DNA from: Tissierella sp. Yu-01
GTDB lineage: Bacteria > Bacillota > Clostridia > Tissierellales > Tissierellaceae
Assembly: GCF_029537395.1 (NCBI RefSeq)
Contig: NZ_CP120677.1
Coordinates: 1,426,001-1,490,000 of the forward strand
DNA length: 64,000 bases
Reading direction: 5' to 3'
Part shown: one piece after another, positions 42,006 through 52,755 of the stretch
Numbering within the stretch: the first letter of the stretch is position 1
How the letters are laid out: each line of letters opens with the position of its first letter
The notes under the pieces: model-generated
The model's database searches: none
Told to the model about the DNA's origin: nothing
What the model saw: the letters and a program-made list of their open reading frames with translations, nothing else
Program-made: the position numbers and the translations under genes

Positions 42006-43497
42006 TCTCCCCCTCTCTTTTCATTATGTGACTCATAATTTTTTCTTGGGTTGCTTCTTCTCTAGAAAGACTTCCTTTCATTTCTCCATCATGCATAACT
42101 AAGATACGATCACTCATGCCTAGTATCTCTGGCATCTCTGAAGAAATCATTATTATAGATCTTCCCTCTTTTTTTATTTCATTTAATAGGTCATATATTT
42201 CCCTTTTCGCACCTACATCTACACCTCTAGTAGGTTCATCTAAAATTAGTACTTGTGGGTCAGTGAGTAAGGACTTAGCTATGGCCACCTTTTGTTGATT
42301 ACCCCCGCTCAAATTTTTTACCTTCTGGCGTAGAGATGGAGTTTTTATATTAATCTTGTCTCTATACTCTCCTGCTACCTTTTGTTCTTTTTTCTTGTTT
42401 AGTCCTATTGCAGTTTTAAACTTATCCAAAGAAGATATAGTTATATTACTAGTAACATCCATGCCTAAAATCAGTCCATCAGACTTTCTATCCTCCGATA
42501 CATATACTATTCCTTTATCTAGGGCTTCCCTAGGAGATCTTATGTCTACTTCTTCATTACCTAATATTATCTTTCCTGAATCTTTTTTATAGAATCCAAA
42601 TAGTGTCTTGGCTAATTCAGTTCTACCAGCTCCAACTAATCCTGATATTCCTAATATTTCTCCTTTTTTTAAAGTAAAGGATAAATTGTTTACATACTTA
42701 TTTTTTAGATTTTCTACTTTCAGAACTTCTGTTTGAAAATTTGTTTCAACATATGGAAATTGCTCATCTAATGTTCTTCCCACCATCAGCCTAATAACTT
42801 CAATTTCATCAACTTCTGAAACCAATCTTTCACCTATGAATTCACCATCTCTTAAAATAGTAAGCCTATCACAAACTTCAAAAACTTCTTTTAGTCTATG
42901 TGATATATATACTAAACCTTTTCCTTGTTTCTTTAATTCATGGATTATTTCAAACAGACTATTGACCTCTTGATCAGTTAAGGTATCCGTTGGTTCATCC
43001 ATAATTATAATTTTTGCATTTAGAGATAGAGCCTTGGCTATTTCAACCATTTGTTGTTGAGCTATAGACAAGGAATTTACCTTAACTGTAGGATCTATAT
43101 CAACCTTCAGCTTCTCTAAGATTTCCTTTGTATCTTCTATCATCCTCTTTTTGTTCAAGGCTCCTGATGGTTTTTTTGCTTCTCTACCTAAAAATATATT
43201 TTCATATACAGTTAAATATGGAATTAAATTTAACTCTTGATGGATTATTGCTATCCCTTTATCAGTAGCATCTCTAGGTGAATTCACTTCTAAAGATTCT
43301 TCTTCTAAAAAAATTCGACCTTCATTTTTTTCATATACTCCTGACAATATTTTCATCAATGTACTTTTTCCTGCACCATTTTCACCAAGTAAAGCCATAA
43401 CTTCATTTTCATATACTGTAAAGTTTACATTGTCTAGAGCTTTTACACCTGGAAAACTCTTTGATATGTTTTCCATTTTTAAAATTGGTTTTCCCAT
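41992..43497 (-). CDS. rbsA: Ribose ABC transporter ATP-binding protein
   Basis: 501 residues with two ATPase domains in tandem. The first has Walker A GENGAGKST and Walker B IIIMDEPTDTLTD. The second has a degenerate Walker A (GLVGAGRTEL), signature LSGGNQQKV and Walker B VLILDEPTRGVDVG. Asymmetric pairs are normal for sugar importers of this class. Confidence 0.95.
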   Translation of the reverse strand: MGKPILKMENISKSFPGVKALDNVNFTVYENEVMALLGENGAGKSTLMKILSGVYEKNEGRIFLEEESLEVNSPRDATDKGIAIIHQELNLIPYLTVYENIFLGREAKKPSGALNKKRMIEDTKEILEKLKVDIDPTVKVNSLSIAQQQMVEIAKALSLNAKIIIMDEPTDTLTDQEVNSLFEIIHELKKQGKGLVYISHRLKEVFEVCDRLTILRDGEFIGERLVSEVDEIEVIRLMVGRTLDEQFPYVETNFQTEVLKVENLKNKYVNNLSFTLKKGEILGISGLVGAGRTELAKTLFGFYKKDSGKIILGNEEVDIRSPREALDKGIVYVSEDRKSDGLILGMDVTSNITISSLDKFKTAIGLNKKKEQKVAGEYRDKINIKTPSLRQKVKNLSGGNQQKVAIAKSLLTDPQVLILDEPTRGVDVGAKREIYDLLNEIKKEGRSIIMISSEMPEILGMSDRILVMHDGEMKGSLSREEATQEKIMSHIMKREGENDED

Positions 43498-43509
43498 AAG
43501 GACACCCCT

Positions 43510-44415
43510 TTATTTAAAATTCTCAACTTCTTCTCTATTTGGAAGTGAGCTTTGAGCTCCCACTTTTTGAATAGCCAATGCAGCTGTTTTTTGTCCCATA
43601 TTAATAGCCTTCTTTATATCCCTATCTTCAATAAATGAAGTCAAGAAACCACCTATAAAACTATCTCCTGCAGCAGTAGTATCTACAACGTTTACATTAT
43701 ACGCTTTAAAAAATTCATTTCCATTTTTATCTATATATAAGACTCCCTTACTACCCAAAGTTACTATAATTTGTTTTATGCCCTTATTTAATAATAGCCT
43801 TGAGGCTTTTAGTATAGATTCATCATCTATTACCTCTACATTAGTCATTCTTTCTAATTCATGTTCATTGGGAATCAATATATCTATATTTGAAATTATC
43901 TCATCATCTAGCTCCATAGCAGGGGCTGGATTCAATATAGTAATCTTCTCAGATTCTTTGGCTATTCTCAATCCTTCCTTTACAGTTTCCAAAGGAATTT
44001 CTAATTGAAATACAACTATATCTGCTTCTTCAAATGTTACTAAATGTCGACCTAAATATTCCTTATCCACCATTGCATTGGCACCTGGAATTACTACTAT
44101 ATTATTCCTCCCATATTTATCAACATTGATAACAGCAATGCCTGTGGAAGTGTCTTCTCTTTCTATATGTCCTATATCTACTCCAGCATTCTTCATAGAT
44201 GCAAGTAATTCATCTCCAAAACTGTCTCTTCCTACTTTCCCTAAAAAGGTAATATCATTTCCTAATTTAGCTATGGCTACCCCTTGATTTGCTCCTTTTC
44301 CACCTGGAATTTGCAGAAGTTCATGTCCTAGTAAAGTTTCACCTACTTTAGGAATTTCATCTGTCTTTATTACTAAATCCATATTCATACTTCCTACTAC
44401 TATAACCTTTGACAT
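43510..44415 (-). CDS. rbsK: Ribokinase
   Basis: 301 residues of the PfkB family. N-terminal GSMNMDLVIKTDEIPKVGET and the GGKGANQGVAIAKLG motif, and C-terminal NVVDTTAAGDSFIGGF with the catalytic Asp. It phosphorylates ribose at C5. It overlaps the repressor gene stop by 1 bp. Confidence 0.95.
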   Translation of the reverse strand: MSKVIVVGSMNMDLVIKTDEIPKVGETLLGHELLQIPGGKGANQGVAIAKLGNDITFLGKVGRDSFGDELLASMKNAGVDIGHIEREDTSTGIAVINVDKYGRNNIVVIPGANAMVDKEYLGRHLVTFEEADIVVFQLEIPLETVKEGLRIAKESEKITILNPAPAMELDDEIISNIDILIPNEHELERMTNVEVIDDESILKASRLLLNKGIKQIIVTLGSKGVLYIDKNGNEFFKAYNVNVVDTTAAGDSFIGGFLTSFIEDRDIKKAINMGQKTAALAIQKVGAQSSLPNREEVENFK

Positions 44416-45395
44416 TAGCCACTCATCCTTTCTACCAATGTTGTTTTAAGTACCTTGGTTCTGCCTACACCCTCACCTTCTATTATAAATATGAGCATTT
44501 TTACTGCTTCCTCACCCATTTCGTATATAGGCTGCTTTATAGTAGTTAAAGGTGGATCTACAAATTGTGATATTTGAATATCATCAAAACCAATTATCCT
44601 TACTTCTTCTGGTACTTTTATATTCTTTTCCTTAAGGGCTTGAATTGCACCTATAGCTATTAAATCATTTCCACAACAAATTCCATCTAATTTGTTTTTT
44701 TCTAATAAGTTCATAGTGCCTTTATATCCTGTTTCAATTGTGTAATTTTGTAAATATATCTTTTCTTCATCTACATCAAAATTATTATCTAGAAGAGCAT
44801 TTTCATAACCCTTAAGCCTTTGTCCTGATGATTTATTTATCTGCTCAGATGATATAAAGCCCACGTTTTTACATCCTTTATTTATTAAGTACTTTGTTGC
44901 ATTATAGGCACCTTCCTCATTATCTACTATAATTCTTCCAACATCACTATCGATGAGTATATCCCTATCCAATAGGACCATAGGGGTATTTCGCCTCTTT
45001 AATGATCTACTAACGCTTTGTTCTGAAGCTGTAAGAATTATACCATCTACCATTTTTTCTTGGAGAACTTGGATATACCTTTCTTCTTTAGATACTTTAT
45101 TATCTGAATTACATAGTATAACAGAATACCCCATTCTTTCTGCTGCATCCTCTATACCTCTTGCCAACTCTGAGAAGAACAAGTTCATCACATCAGGAAT
45201 GATTATTCCTAAAGTTTTAGTACTCTTTATCTTTAAGCTTTTAGCTATTGCATTAGGAATGTACCCTTCCTTTTCAACTATCTCTAATACTTTTTTTCTA
45301 GTTCCTTCACTTATATATTGATCTTTCCCGTTTAATATCTTAGAAACAGTAGCACTAGATACATTGGCCATTTCTGCAATTTCTTTTATAGTCAT
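44415..45395 (-). CDS. rbsR: LacI-family repressor of the ribose operon
   Basis: 326 residues. The LacI helix-turn-helix is TIKEIAEMANVSSATVSKIL, with hinge helix, and the ligand-binding core has LGIIIPDVMNLFFSELARGI. It is the first gene of the operon and would repress it from the palindrome at 45,431-45,450. ATG 45395 has AAGGAAAG at normal spacing. Confidence 0.92.
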   Translation of the reverse strand: MTIKEIAEMANVSSATVSKILNGKDQYISEGTRKKVLEIVEKEGYIPNAIAKSLKIKSTKTLGIIIPDVMNLFFSELARGIEDAAERMGYSVILCNSDNKVSKEERYIQVLQEKMVDGIILTASEQSVSRSLKRRNTPMVLLDRDILIDSDVGRIIVDNEEGAYNATKYLINKGCKNVGFISSEQINKSSGQRLKGYENALLDNNFDVDEEKIYLQNYTIETGYKGTMNLLEKNKLDGICCGNDLIAIGAIQALKEKNIKVPEEVRIIGFDDIQISQFVDPPLTTIKQPIYEMGEEAVKMLIFIIEGEGVGRTKVLKTTLVERMSG

Positions 45396-45430
45396 TATTA
45401 TCACTTTCCTTAATAGACAATATTTATCTC

Positions 45431-45450
45431 TTAGGTAATCGATTACCTAA
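45431..45450. promoter_or_regulatory. RbsR operator
   Basis: TTAGGTAATCGATTACCTAA is a perfect 20-bp palindrome with a central CG as in LacI-family operators. A second weaker site (GTAATCGTTTTCC) follows at about 45,451. They lie about 36 bp before the rbsR start codon, so RbsR is likely autoregulated. Confidence 0.85.
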
Positions 45451-45564
45451 GTAATCGTTTTCCTATATTGTATCATAAATTAATTAGAATTCAAGATTTA
45501 ATTGTAAAATATTTTATTTTAATTTTATAGTAACTAAAAATTATATTTACAATAACGGTAAAAT

Positions 45565-45592
45565 AAAAAAAGATAGCAATATATTGCTATCT
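45565..45592 (-). terminator. Terminator of the glycine cleavage operon
   Basis: AGATAGCAATA and TATTGCTATCT form an 11-bp hairpin just after the lpd stop, followed on the minus strand by a T6 run. Confidence 0.92.
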
Positions 45593-45598
45593 TTTTTG

Positions 45599-47011
45599 TT
45601 ATTTTCTTTTTCTCTTAGGTGCTACGTGAATAGCTAAATCATTAAGACCTAATGCTGCTTCATGTACTGCCTCTGAAAGAGTTGGATGAGCATGTATAGT
45701 TCTTGTAATAGCTGCTGCATCCATATTATTAGCTATAGCCAATGCCCCTTCATGAATTAAATCATTTGCATGAGGTCCTAATATGTGAACACCAAGGATT
45801 TTGTTATCTTCCTTTCCAGCAAGGATTTTGATGATTCCTTCTGCCTCACCTAAGGAAAGAGCCTTACCATTGGCTGAGAACATAAATTTACTTGATTTAT
45901 ATTCGATGCCCTTTTCTTTAAGTTGCTCTTCAGTATATCCTACCTGGGCTACTTCGTTCATAGTAAACACGCATGCTGGCCAATGTTCTAATACTATATC
46001 AGGATCATGACCCATTATCTTTTCAACTACATATTCTCCTTGAGCAGAAGCAACATGTGCAAGCTGAATGCCCTTGGAGTTTACATCACCTATTGAATAG
46101 ATTCCAGGAACGGTAGTTTCATAGTGATCATTTACCTTAATTCCTTTTCTATCATGCTCAATACCTACTCCTTCAAGATTAAGACCATCCACTAATGGAC
46201 CTCTACCTGAAGCTATAAGTACATAGTCACCTACTACTTCAATTTCTTCATCTTTTTCCTTATATTTAGCAACAACTCTTAATTTATCGCCTTCTTTAGT
46301 TATTTCCTTTGCTCTAATATCCACATAAGTTTCAATTCCTTGTTTCTTTAGCATAGGTGTAAGTCTTTTGGCTATTTCCTTATCTGCATCCTTCAGAATT
46401 CTAGATGCAAGTAATATTACGTGACTGCCTAGCTCTTGATAAATGCTGGCAAATTCAAGACCAATTACACCTCCACCAACTACAATTAAAGTTTCTGGAA
46501 TATGGTCTAGTTCCAATAATTCATCTGAGGTAATTACACCTTCTAAATCTACACCTTTAGTCTCTGTCATTTGAGGGAAAGAACCAGTTGCTATGATTAT
46601 ATGATCTACTTCAACCTCTCTATTTCCTCCATCTAATAGTTCAACAGAAACAGTATTTTTATCCTTTAATTTTGCGGTACCAGGTATAAACTCAATATTT
46701 TTGTAGGAGGATATTAGCTTTTCAATACCTGAAACAAGTGTATTTACAACACTCTTTTTTCTCTCTTGCAAAGCTTTGCCATCCATTTTATATCCATCTA
46801 CTTCTATACCAAATTCATTAGCTCTTTTTAGAGTTGACATGATTTCTGCATTTCTAAAATATGTCTTCGTAGGGATACAGCCTCTGTTTAGACATGTACC
46901 CCCTACCTCTCTATTTTCTATTAGGGTAACCTCTGCTCCTAATTGAGCTGCTCTTATAGCTGCAACATATCCACCTGGGCCTGCACCAATAATTGCAATT
47001 TTTTTAGTCAA
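45599..47011 (-). CDS. lpdA: Dihydrolipoyl dehydrogenase (L-protein)
   Basis: 470 residues. FAD motif IIGAGPGGYVAAIRAAQLG, redox-active disulfide GGTCLNRGCIPTKTYF, NAD motif VVGGGVIGLEFASIYQELG, and the C-terminal interface His-Glu in HAHPTLSEAVHEAALG. It re-oxidises the lipoyl group of GcvH and makes NADH. It closes the gcv operon, 9 bp after gcvPB. Confidence 0.95.
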   Translation of the reverse strand: MTKKIAIIGAGPGGYVAAIRAAQLGAEVTLIENREVGGTCLNRGCIPTKTYFRNAEIMSTLKRANEFGIEVDGYKMDGKALQERKKSVVNTLVSGIEKLISSYKNIEFIPGTAKLKDKNTVSVELLDGGNREVEVDHIIIATGSFPQMTETKGVDLEGVITSDELLELDHIPETLIVVGGGVIGLEFASIYQELGSHVILLASRILKDADKEIAKRLTPMLKKQGIETYVDIRAKEITKEGDKLRVVAKYKEKDEEIEVVGDYVLIASGRGPLVDGLNLEGVGIEHDRKGIKVNDHYETTVPGIYSIGDVNSKGIQLAHVASAQGEYVVEKIMGHDPDIVLEHWPACVFTMNEVAQVGYTEEQLKEKGIEYKSSKFMFSANGKALSLGEAEGIIKILAGKEDNKILGVHILGPHANDLIHEGALAIANNMDAAAITRTIHAHPTLSEAVHEAALGLNDLAIHVAPKRKRK

Positions 47012-47019
47012 GTATACCC

Positions 47020-48474
47020 CTACCCTTCATATTTTACTATAGGATTTCTTGCTGCTTTAGTTTCATCAGGTCTCCTTACTATGGTATCGTGTGGAGCTGT
47101 CTTAAGTGCTTCTGGATCACTTTCTGCCTCCTTAGATATAGCAATCATAGCATCTATGAAACCATCTATAGTTTCTTTGCTTTCTGATTCAGTAGGCTCA
47201 ATCATCAAGGCCTCGTTAATAATCAATGGGAAGTAAACTGTTGGTGGATGATATCCATGATCTAACAGTCTCTTAGCTATATCAAGTGTTGAAACTTCAC
47301 TTAAAGTATCCTTTAATCCACCAAATACAACTTCATGTTTAACTATTGTATCAATTGGTAGATAATAATAATCCTTTAGTTTTTCTTTAATATAGTTTGC
47401 ATTTAATACTGCCATTTCTGATGCTTTCTTTAATCCATCACTACCCATTGTTAGAATATAGGTATAGGCTCTTAGAAGAATACCAAAGTGTCCATAGAAA
47501 TCCTTAACCTTTCCAATTGAATTTGGGTAATCATAGTCTAAGAAGAATCTATCATCCTTCTTCTCTACCATTGGTATAGGTAAGAATTCAACTAAGCATT
47601 CCTTAACTCCAACAGGACCAGCTCCTGGTCCTCCACCACCATGTGGTGTGGAGAATGTTTTATGAAGATTAAAGTGTACTACGTCAAATCCCATATCACC
47701 AGGTCTTGCATGACCCATGATAGCATTCATATTAGCTCCATCATAATACAATAATCCGCCAGCTTCATGAACTATTCTAGATATTTCCTTTACGCCTCTA
47801 TCATATATACCTACAGTATTAGGATTTGTAAGCATTAATCCAGCAGTATCTTCGCCTACCACTGCTTTAAGAGCCTCTAAGTCAACCAATCCATCTTCAG
47901 TTGATTTGATTTCAATAATTGAATATCCTGCCATAGCTGCTGTTGCTGGGTTTGTTCCATGTGCAGAGTCAGGGACTATTATTTTATCTCTTTTAAAGTC
48001 TCCTCTTTTTTCATGATATGCCTTTATAAGCATAATACCCGTTATTTCTCCATGAGCACCAGCTGCAGGTTGTAGTGTCATTCTATCCATACCAGCGATT
48101 TCACATAATGATTTTTCTAATTCATACATTACCTGAAGTGAACCTTGAATACAATCTTCAGATTGATATGGATGAATATTTGCAAATTTATCATATCTAG
48201 CAACAGCTTCATTTATCTTAGGGTTGTATTTCATAGTACATGACCCTAATGGATAAAAACCTGTGTCAACTCCATAGTTTTTGTTTGATAAGTTTGTATA
48301 ATGTCTAATTACATCAACTTCACTTACTTCTGGTAAGTCAAGCTCTTTGTCACTTAAGAACTCCTTTGGAATAAATGAATCAATTGGAGTATCTTCAACA
48401 TCTAGTGGTGGAAGTTTATAAGCTTTTCTACCAGGTTTTGATAATTCAAATATTAGCTTATCATAATCTTTCAT
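47020..48474 (-). CDS. gcvPB: Glycine dehydrogenase subunit 2 (P-protein beta)
   Basis: 484 residues. The pyridoxal phosphate lysine is in [23 protein letters not shown] (Lys of HKTF). [10 protein letters not shown] and [16 protein letters not shown] are typical. With GcvPA it decarboxylates glycine and passes the aminomethyl group to GcvH. Overlaps the gcvPA stop by 1 bp. Confidence 0.95.
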   Translation of the reverse strand: MKDYDKLIFELSKPGRKAYKLPPLDVEDTPIDSFIPKEFLSDKELDLPEVSEVDVIRHYTNLSNKNYGVDTGFYPLGSCTMKYNPKINEAVARYDKFANIHPYQSEDCIQGSLQVMYELEKSLCEIAGMDRMTLQPAAGAHGEITGIMLIKAYHEKRGDFKRDKIIVPDSAHGTNPATAAMAGYSIIEIKSTEDGLVDLEALKAVVGEDTAGLMLTNPNTVGIYDRGVKEISRIVHEAGGLLYYDGANMNAIMGHARPGDMGFDVVHFNLHKTFSTPHGGGGPGAGPVGVKECLVEFLPIPMVEKKDDRFFLDYDYPNSIGKVKDFYGHFGILLRAYTYILTMGSDGLKKASEMAVLNANYIKEKLKDYYYLPIDTIVKHEVVFGGLKDTLSEVSTLDIAKRLLDHGYHPPTVYFPLIINEALMIEPTESESKETIDGFIDAMIAISKEAESDPEALKTAPHDTIVRRPDETKAARNPIVKYEG

Positions 48475-49820
48475 TATTTCATCCCCTCCAATACACTAGC
48501 TAATTTGTCTATTTCAGACTTAGTCCTCTTTTCAGTTACTGCATAAAGGACTGCATTTTTATATTGGGGATAATCTTTACTAACGTTATATCCACCTACT
48601 ATATTTTCATTTCTTAATTCTTTATTCAACTCATCAGCATCCTTATGGGATTCAAGTACAAATTCCATAAAGAATGGTTTATCAAATAATGGTTTATATT
48701 TACCTGATTTAGTCAATTGTTCATATGCATAATGCGCCTTTTTAGCACATTGAGTAGCTACTTCTCTTAATCCATCTTTACCAAGTGTAACCATGTAAAC
48801 AGTTGCTGCTAAAGCATTTAAACCTTGGTTAGAACAAATATTTGAAGTTGCCTTTTCTCTTCTGATATGTTGTTCTCTTGCTGAAAGTGTAAGAACATAG
48901 GATCTCTTTCCATCTAAGTCAGTAGTTTCACCAACTATTCTTCCTGGTAGCTTTCTCATATATTCCTTTTTAGTTGCCATAAATCCTAAGTATGGTCCGC
49001 CAAAGGATAGAGGAATACCAAATGGTTGCCCTTCACCTACGACAATATCTACGCCTAATTCACTCGGTGTCTTAAGTAATCCTAATGAAATTGGATTAAC
49101 TGATGCAATAAATGAAGTCTTTTTACCCTTATGGGCAACTTCACCAAGAGTTTTCAAATCTTCTATGATACCAAAGAAATTTGGATTTTGCACTATAACT
49201 GCTGCAGTATTATCACTTACCATATTTTCTAAAGCTTCTATATCTGTAACTCCATCTTTAATATCAACTTCTACAACCTTAAGGTTTTGTGCATGAGCAT
49301 AAGTTTTTAAGATTTGTCTTGATTCTGGATTTACGCCAGTGGAAACAATTATTTCATCCTTTTTAGATGTAGCACAAGCCATTAATGCTGCTTCTGTAAC
49401 AGCAGTTCCACCATCATAAAGTGATGCATTAGCAACATCCATGCCTGTTAACTTACAAATCAATGTTTGAAATTCAAAGATATACTGTAAAGTTCCCTGA
49501 CTTATTTCAGGTTGATATGGTGTATATGAGGTATAAAATTCACTTCTTGAGATAATTGCATCTACTATTGAAGGAATATAGTGGTCATAAGCACCAGCTC
49601 CTAAAAAGCTTGTTAACTCACTAAGTGTACAGTTTTTTTCTGCCAAGCTTTTAAGATATGTCGAAACTTCTAATTCACTTTTTGATTCAGGAATATTTAA
49701 TGGTTTATCAAGATGAATATCCTTTGGTATGTCTTCAAACAATTGATCTACTGATTCTAGACCAATTGCTTTTAACATTTCCTGTTCATCAAGTGGAGTA
49801 TTTGGGATGTATGGATACAT
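48474..49820 (-). CDS. gcvPA: Glycine dehydrogenase subunit 1 (P-protein alpha)
   Basis: 448 residues of the two-subunit type common in Firmicutes. [18 protein letters not shown] start, [32 protein letters not shown] and [12 protein letters not shown] are family segments. It forms the decarboxylase with GcvPB. It starts 1 bp after the gcvH stop. Confidence 0.95.
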   Translation of the reverse strand: MYPYIPNTPLDEQEMLKAIGLESVDQLFEDIPKDIHLDKPLNIPESKSELEVSTYLKSLAEKNCTLSELTSFLGAGAYDHYIPSIVDAIISRSEFYTSYTPYQPEISQGTLQYIFEFQTLICKLTGMDVANASLYDGGTAVTEAALMACATSKKDEIIVSTGVNPESRQILKTYAHAQNLKVVEVDIKDGVTDIEALENMVSDNTAAVIVQNPNFFGIIEDLKTLGEVAHKGKKTSFIASVNPISLGLLKTPSELGVDIVVGEGQPFGIPLSFGGPYLGFMATKKEYMRKLPGRIVGETTDLDGKRSYVLTLSAREQHIRREKATSNICSNQGLNALAATVYMVTLGKDGLREVATQCAKKAHYAYEQLTKSGKYKPLFDKPFFMEFVLESHKDADELNKELRNENIVGGYNVSKDYPQYKNAVLYAVTEKRTKSEIDKLASVLEGMK

Positions 49821-49821
49821 T

Positions 49822-50205
49822 TTATACCTCCTCAGCTAAGAACTTTTCGTAATCCTCACTTGACATTAAATCTTCTAATTCAGCTTTGTCAGCTAATTGT
49901 ATCTTAATAATCCAGTTTTCATATGGATCTGAGTTTAATAAAGCAGGGTCATCTTCTAAAGCTTCATTAACTGCTACAACCTTCCCACCAACTGGTAGAT
50001 AAACGTCTGCTGCAGCCTTAACTGATTCTACTGCTGAGAAAGCGTCTTCTTTTTCTAATTCATCGTCCACTTCTGGAAGCTCAACATATACGATATCTCC
50101 TAGATGTTCTTGAGCATAATCACTAATTCCTATATATGCCTCGTCGCCTTCTACTTTAACCCATTCATGGTCATTTGAGTAATATAATCCTTTTACAACT
50201 TTCAT
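49822..50205 (-). CDS. gcvH: Glycine cleavage H protein
   Basis: 127 residues. The lipoylated lysine lies in [34 protein letters not shown] and [13 protein letters not shown] are typical. The swinging lipoyl arm carries the aminomethyl group between P, T and L proteins. It is the second gene of the operon. Confidence 0.96.
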   Translation of the reverse strand: MKVVKGLYYSNDHEWVKVEGDEAYIGISDYAQEHLGDIVYVELPEVDDELEKEDAFSAVESVKAAADVYLPVGGKVVAVNEALEDDPALLNSDPYENWIIKIQLADKAELEDLMSSEDYEKFLAEEV

Positions 50206-50231
50206 ATTAACCCTCCTATTAATGTTTTTTA

Positions 50232-51329
50232 TTATTTATTTTTTAAAAATTTCTTACTGATTACTTTAGCTTTTACTAATTTTTTTCTTATCATAATGTC
50301 AATTTCAGTACCAAGAGCAGTATATTCTGTCTTTATTAAAGCATTTCCTATGCTTTTCTTTAGCGTTGGACTCATATAACCAGTTGTTACATAGCCTATT
50401 TTTTCTCCATCTTTATATATCTCATAACCTTCCCTTGGAATGCCTCTTTCAATCAATTCAAAACCAGCAACTTTTCTCTTTAATCCTTCATTCCATTGTT
50501 TAGTTAACTCATCTTTACCTATGAAATCAGATTTCTTTTCTAATTTAACGAAATATTTGAAACCACCTTCAAGTGGATTCACTTCTTCACTCATTTCGTG
50601 TCCATACAATGGAAGTGAAGCTTCAAATCTAAGTGTATCTCTACATCCTAGTCCACAAGGCTTAATTCCAAATTCTGCTCCAGCTTCAAGAATAGAACTC
50701 CAAACCTTAACTATACCTTCATTATCTGTATAAACCTCAAATCCATCTTCTCCGGTATATCCTGTTCTTGAAATCATACAATTTACTCCATCAATAACTA
50801 CATCTCTTTGCAAATAGAAGAAACCAATTTTTGAAAGATCAGTATCAGTTAATTTTTGTAGTGTCTTTTCTGCTAAAGGTCCTTGAATCGCGACTTCTCC
50901 AACAGTTGGTGAGATGTTTTCTACTTCTACATCAAATTCTCCTTTGTGGTTGATTATCCATTCATAATCTTTATCCACATTTGATGCGTTCACTACTAAA
51001 TAAAAATATTCATTGTTGAAGCGATAAACTAATAGGTCATCCACTACTCCCCCATGAGGATAGCACATAAGTGTATAGATTACTTGATTATCAACAATCG
51101 TTGTTATATCATTAGTCATTAGATAATCAACAAATGCTAATGCATCTTTCCCTTTGATAATAATTTCACCCATGTGTGACACATCAAATAATCCTACTGC
51201 GTTTCTAACTGCTTCATGCTCAGGTATTAAGCCTTCATATTGTACTGGTAGAGCCCATCCTGCATATTCTACAACGTTTCCACCAAGCTCAACATGCTTA
51301 TCATAAAGCGGTGTTTTTTTTGCTACCAT
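50232..51329 (-). CDS. gcvT: Glycine cleavage T protein (aminomethyltransferase)
   Basis: 365 residues. It has [35 protein letters not shown] and [19 protein letters not shown], the folate-binding and active-site segments of GcvT. It makes methylene-tetrahydrofolate and ammonia from the H-protein intermediate. First gene of the operon. GGAAGGAGTGATTAA precedes ATG. The 150-bp region upstream is shared with a divergent gene and has no room for a standard tandem glycine riboswitch. Confidence 0.96.
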   Translation of the reverse strand: MVAKKTPLYDKHVELGGNVVEYAGWALPVQYEGLIPEHEAVRNAVGLFDVSHMGEIIIKGKDALAFVDYLMTNDITTIVDNQVIYTLMCYPHGGVVDDLLVYRFNNEYFYLVVNASNVDKDYEWIINHKGEFDVEVENISPTVGEVAIQGPLAEKTLQKLTDTDLSKIGFFYLQRDVVIDGVNCMISRTGYTGEDGFEVYTDNEGIVKVWSSILEAGAEFGIKPCGLGCRDTLRFEASLPLYGHEMSEEVNPLEGGFKYFVKLEKKSDFIGKDELTKQWNEGLKRKVAGFELIERGIPREGYEIYKDGEKIGYVTTGYMSPTLKKSIGNALIKTEYTALGTEIDIMIRKKLVKAKVISKKFLKNK

Positions 51330-51479
51330 TTAATCACTCCTTCCAAATATTTATGATATACTATATTTGTACCATTTAATATGTACCCGAATAACTTTAT
51401 AATAAACTAATGTCATAAAACATCAGCATTATAAATGTATTAGTACTTACGACTTCATTATACATAAGGAGGTAAATTA

Positions 51480-52610
51480 ATGCAATACTTTAAATTTACT
51501 AAAGATAACATTGAAATTTCACCTTTAGGCTTTGGATGTATGAGATTTCCTGTGATTGATAATAATTTGTCAAATATTGATGAAAAAAAATCTGAGGAAA
51601 TGATTAGGTTTGCAATAGACAATGGTATTAACTATTTTGATACAGCCTACAATTATCATAGTGGTAGCTCTGAAATATTTCTAGGTAAAGTTCTTAAAAA
51701 CGGTCTTAGAGACAAAATATACCTAGCAAGTAAGAATCCAGTTTGGTTGGTTGAAGAATATTCTGACTTTGAAAGACTGTTAGATGAACAGCTTGAAAGA
51801 TTACAAACTGATCATATTGATTTTTATCTCTTACATTCACTATATAATAAGACATATAAGAAAATTATTGATTTGGATGTATTCAAATTTCTAGATGACG
51901 CCAAGAAAAAGGGAAAAATCAAGTATGCTGGATTTTCCTTTCATGATGAATTACCATTGTTTAAAACAATTGTAGATGCTTATGACTGGGATTTTTGTCA
52001 AATACAATTAAATTACATGGACAGAAATATGCAAGCTGGATTAGATGGCTTAGAATATGCGTATTCAAAAGGATTAGGTGTTATTATTATGGAGCCTATC
52101 AAAGGTGGTAAACTAGCAAATGCTTCTGAAGAAGTTGAAAAGGTCTGGTCAGAAAGCAAAGTAAAGAGAAGTCCGGCAGAATGGGCTTTAAGATGGGTTT
52201 TAAATCATAAGGAAGTATCTATTGTTCTTAGTGGAATGAGTACTTTAGATCAAGTAAAAGAAAATATTAGAATAGCTAATAGCAAGCTGCATAACTCCTT
52301 GACTAAAGATGAATTAGGATTCATAGATAGAGTTACAGATATTTATAATAAAAGAGTTAAGGTTGGCTGCACTAGCTGCGAATATTGTCAGCCATGTCCA
52401 TTTAATGTGTCTATACCTGATATATTTGAAATGTATAATAATATGTATATATATGATACCGTTGAACAATCAAAGAAATCCTATGAAAAATTGAAAGAAT
52501 CATTAAAAGATGTTTCCCAATGTACAGAATGTGGAGTTTGTGAAAATATTTGTCCACAGCATTTAGAGATCATTTCACTTTTAAAGGAATCAGAAAAAGA
52601 GCTAATATAA
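51480..52610 (+). CDS. Aldo/keto reductase with C-terminal [4Fe-4S] ferredoxin-like domain
   Basis: 376 residues. The N-terminal 280 form an aldo/keto reductase barrel with FDTAYNYHSGSSE (Asp, Tyr), YLASKNP (Lys) and YLLHSLYN (His) of the catalytic tetrad. The C-terminal end adds two cysteine groups, CTSCEYCQPCP and CTECGVCENICPQ, for iron-sulfur clusters. Such fusions occur in strict anaerobes. The substrate is unknown. AAGGAGGTAAATTA precedes ATG. A terminator follows. Confidence 0.92.
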   Translation: MQYFKFTKDNIEISPLGFGCMRFPVIDNNLSNIDEKKSEEMIRFAIDNGINYFDTAYNYHSGSSEIFLGKVLKNGLRDKIYLASKNPVWLVEEYSDFERLLDEQLERLQTDHIDFYLLHSLYNKTYKKIIDLDVFKFLDDAKKKGKIKYAGFSFHDELPLFKTIVDAYDWDFCQIQLNYMDRNMQAGLDGLEYAYSKGLGVIIMEPIKGGKLANASEEVEKVWSESKVKRSPAEWALRWVLNHKEVSIVLSGMSTLDQVKENIRIANSKLHNSLTKDELGFIDRVTDIYNKRVKVGCTSCEYCQPCPFNVSIPDIFEMYNNMYIYDTVEQSKKSYEKLKESLKDVSQCTECGVCENICPQHLEIISLLKESEKELI

Positions 52611-52615
52611 ATGAT

Positions 52616-52648
52616 AGCCTGTCTTTTCTCACTAAGACAGGCTTTTTT
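52616..52648 (+). terminator. Terminator after aldo/keto reductase gene
   Basis: AGCCTGTCTT and AAGACAGGCT form a 10-bp stem with an 8-nt loop and a T6 run. Confidence 0.93.
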
Positions 52649-52752
52649 ATCCACCTTATCCACATTATCCACAGCTAATAGTGGATAAAATCTTCTCTTT
52701 ATAATATGTTGATTAGACAAGTCTTATCCTAACTTTTAAAAAAGTATCCACA
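52647..52752. repeat. Cluster of five DnaA-box-like sites
   Basis: TTATCCACC (52647), TTATCCACA (52656), TTATCCACA (52665), the reverse of TTATCCACT (52680-52688) and GTATCCACA (52744-52752). Two are exact consensus DnaA boxes in direct tandem. They lie between convergent genes, downstream of a terminator, where no promoter is needed. No dnaA, dnaN or AT-rich unwinding element is adjacent, so this is probably a DnaA-binding cluster and not the replication origin. Confidence 0.75.
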
Positions 52753-52755
52753 ATA

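Noticed and set aside
52647-52752. Chromosomal replication origin
   Set aside because: DnaA boxes are present but dnaA, dnaN, rpmH and an AT-rich unwinding region are missing from the surroundings.
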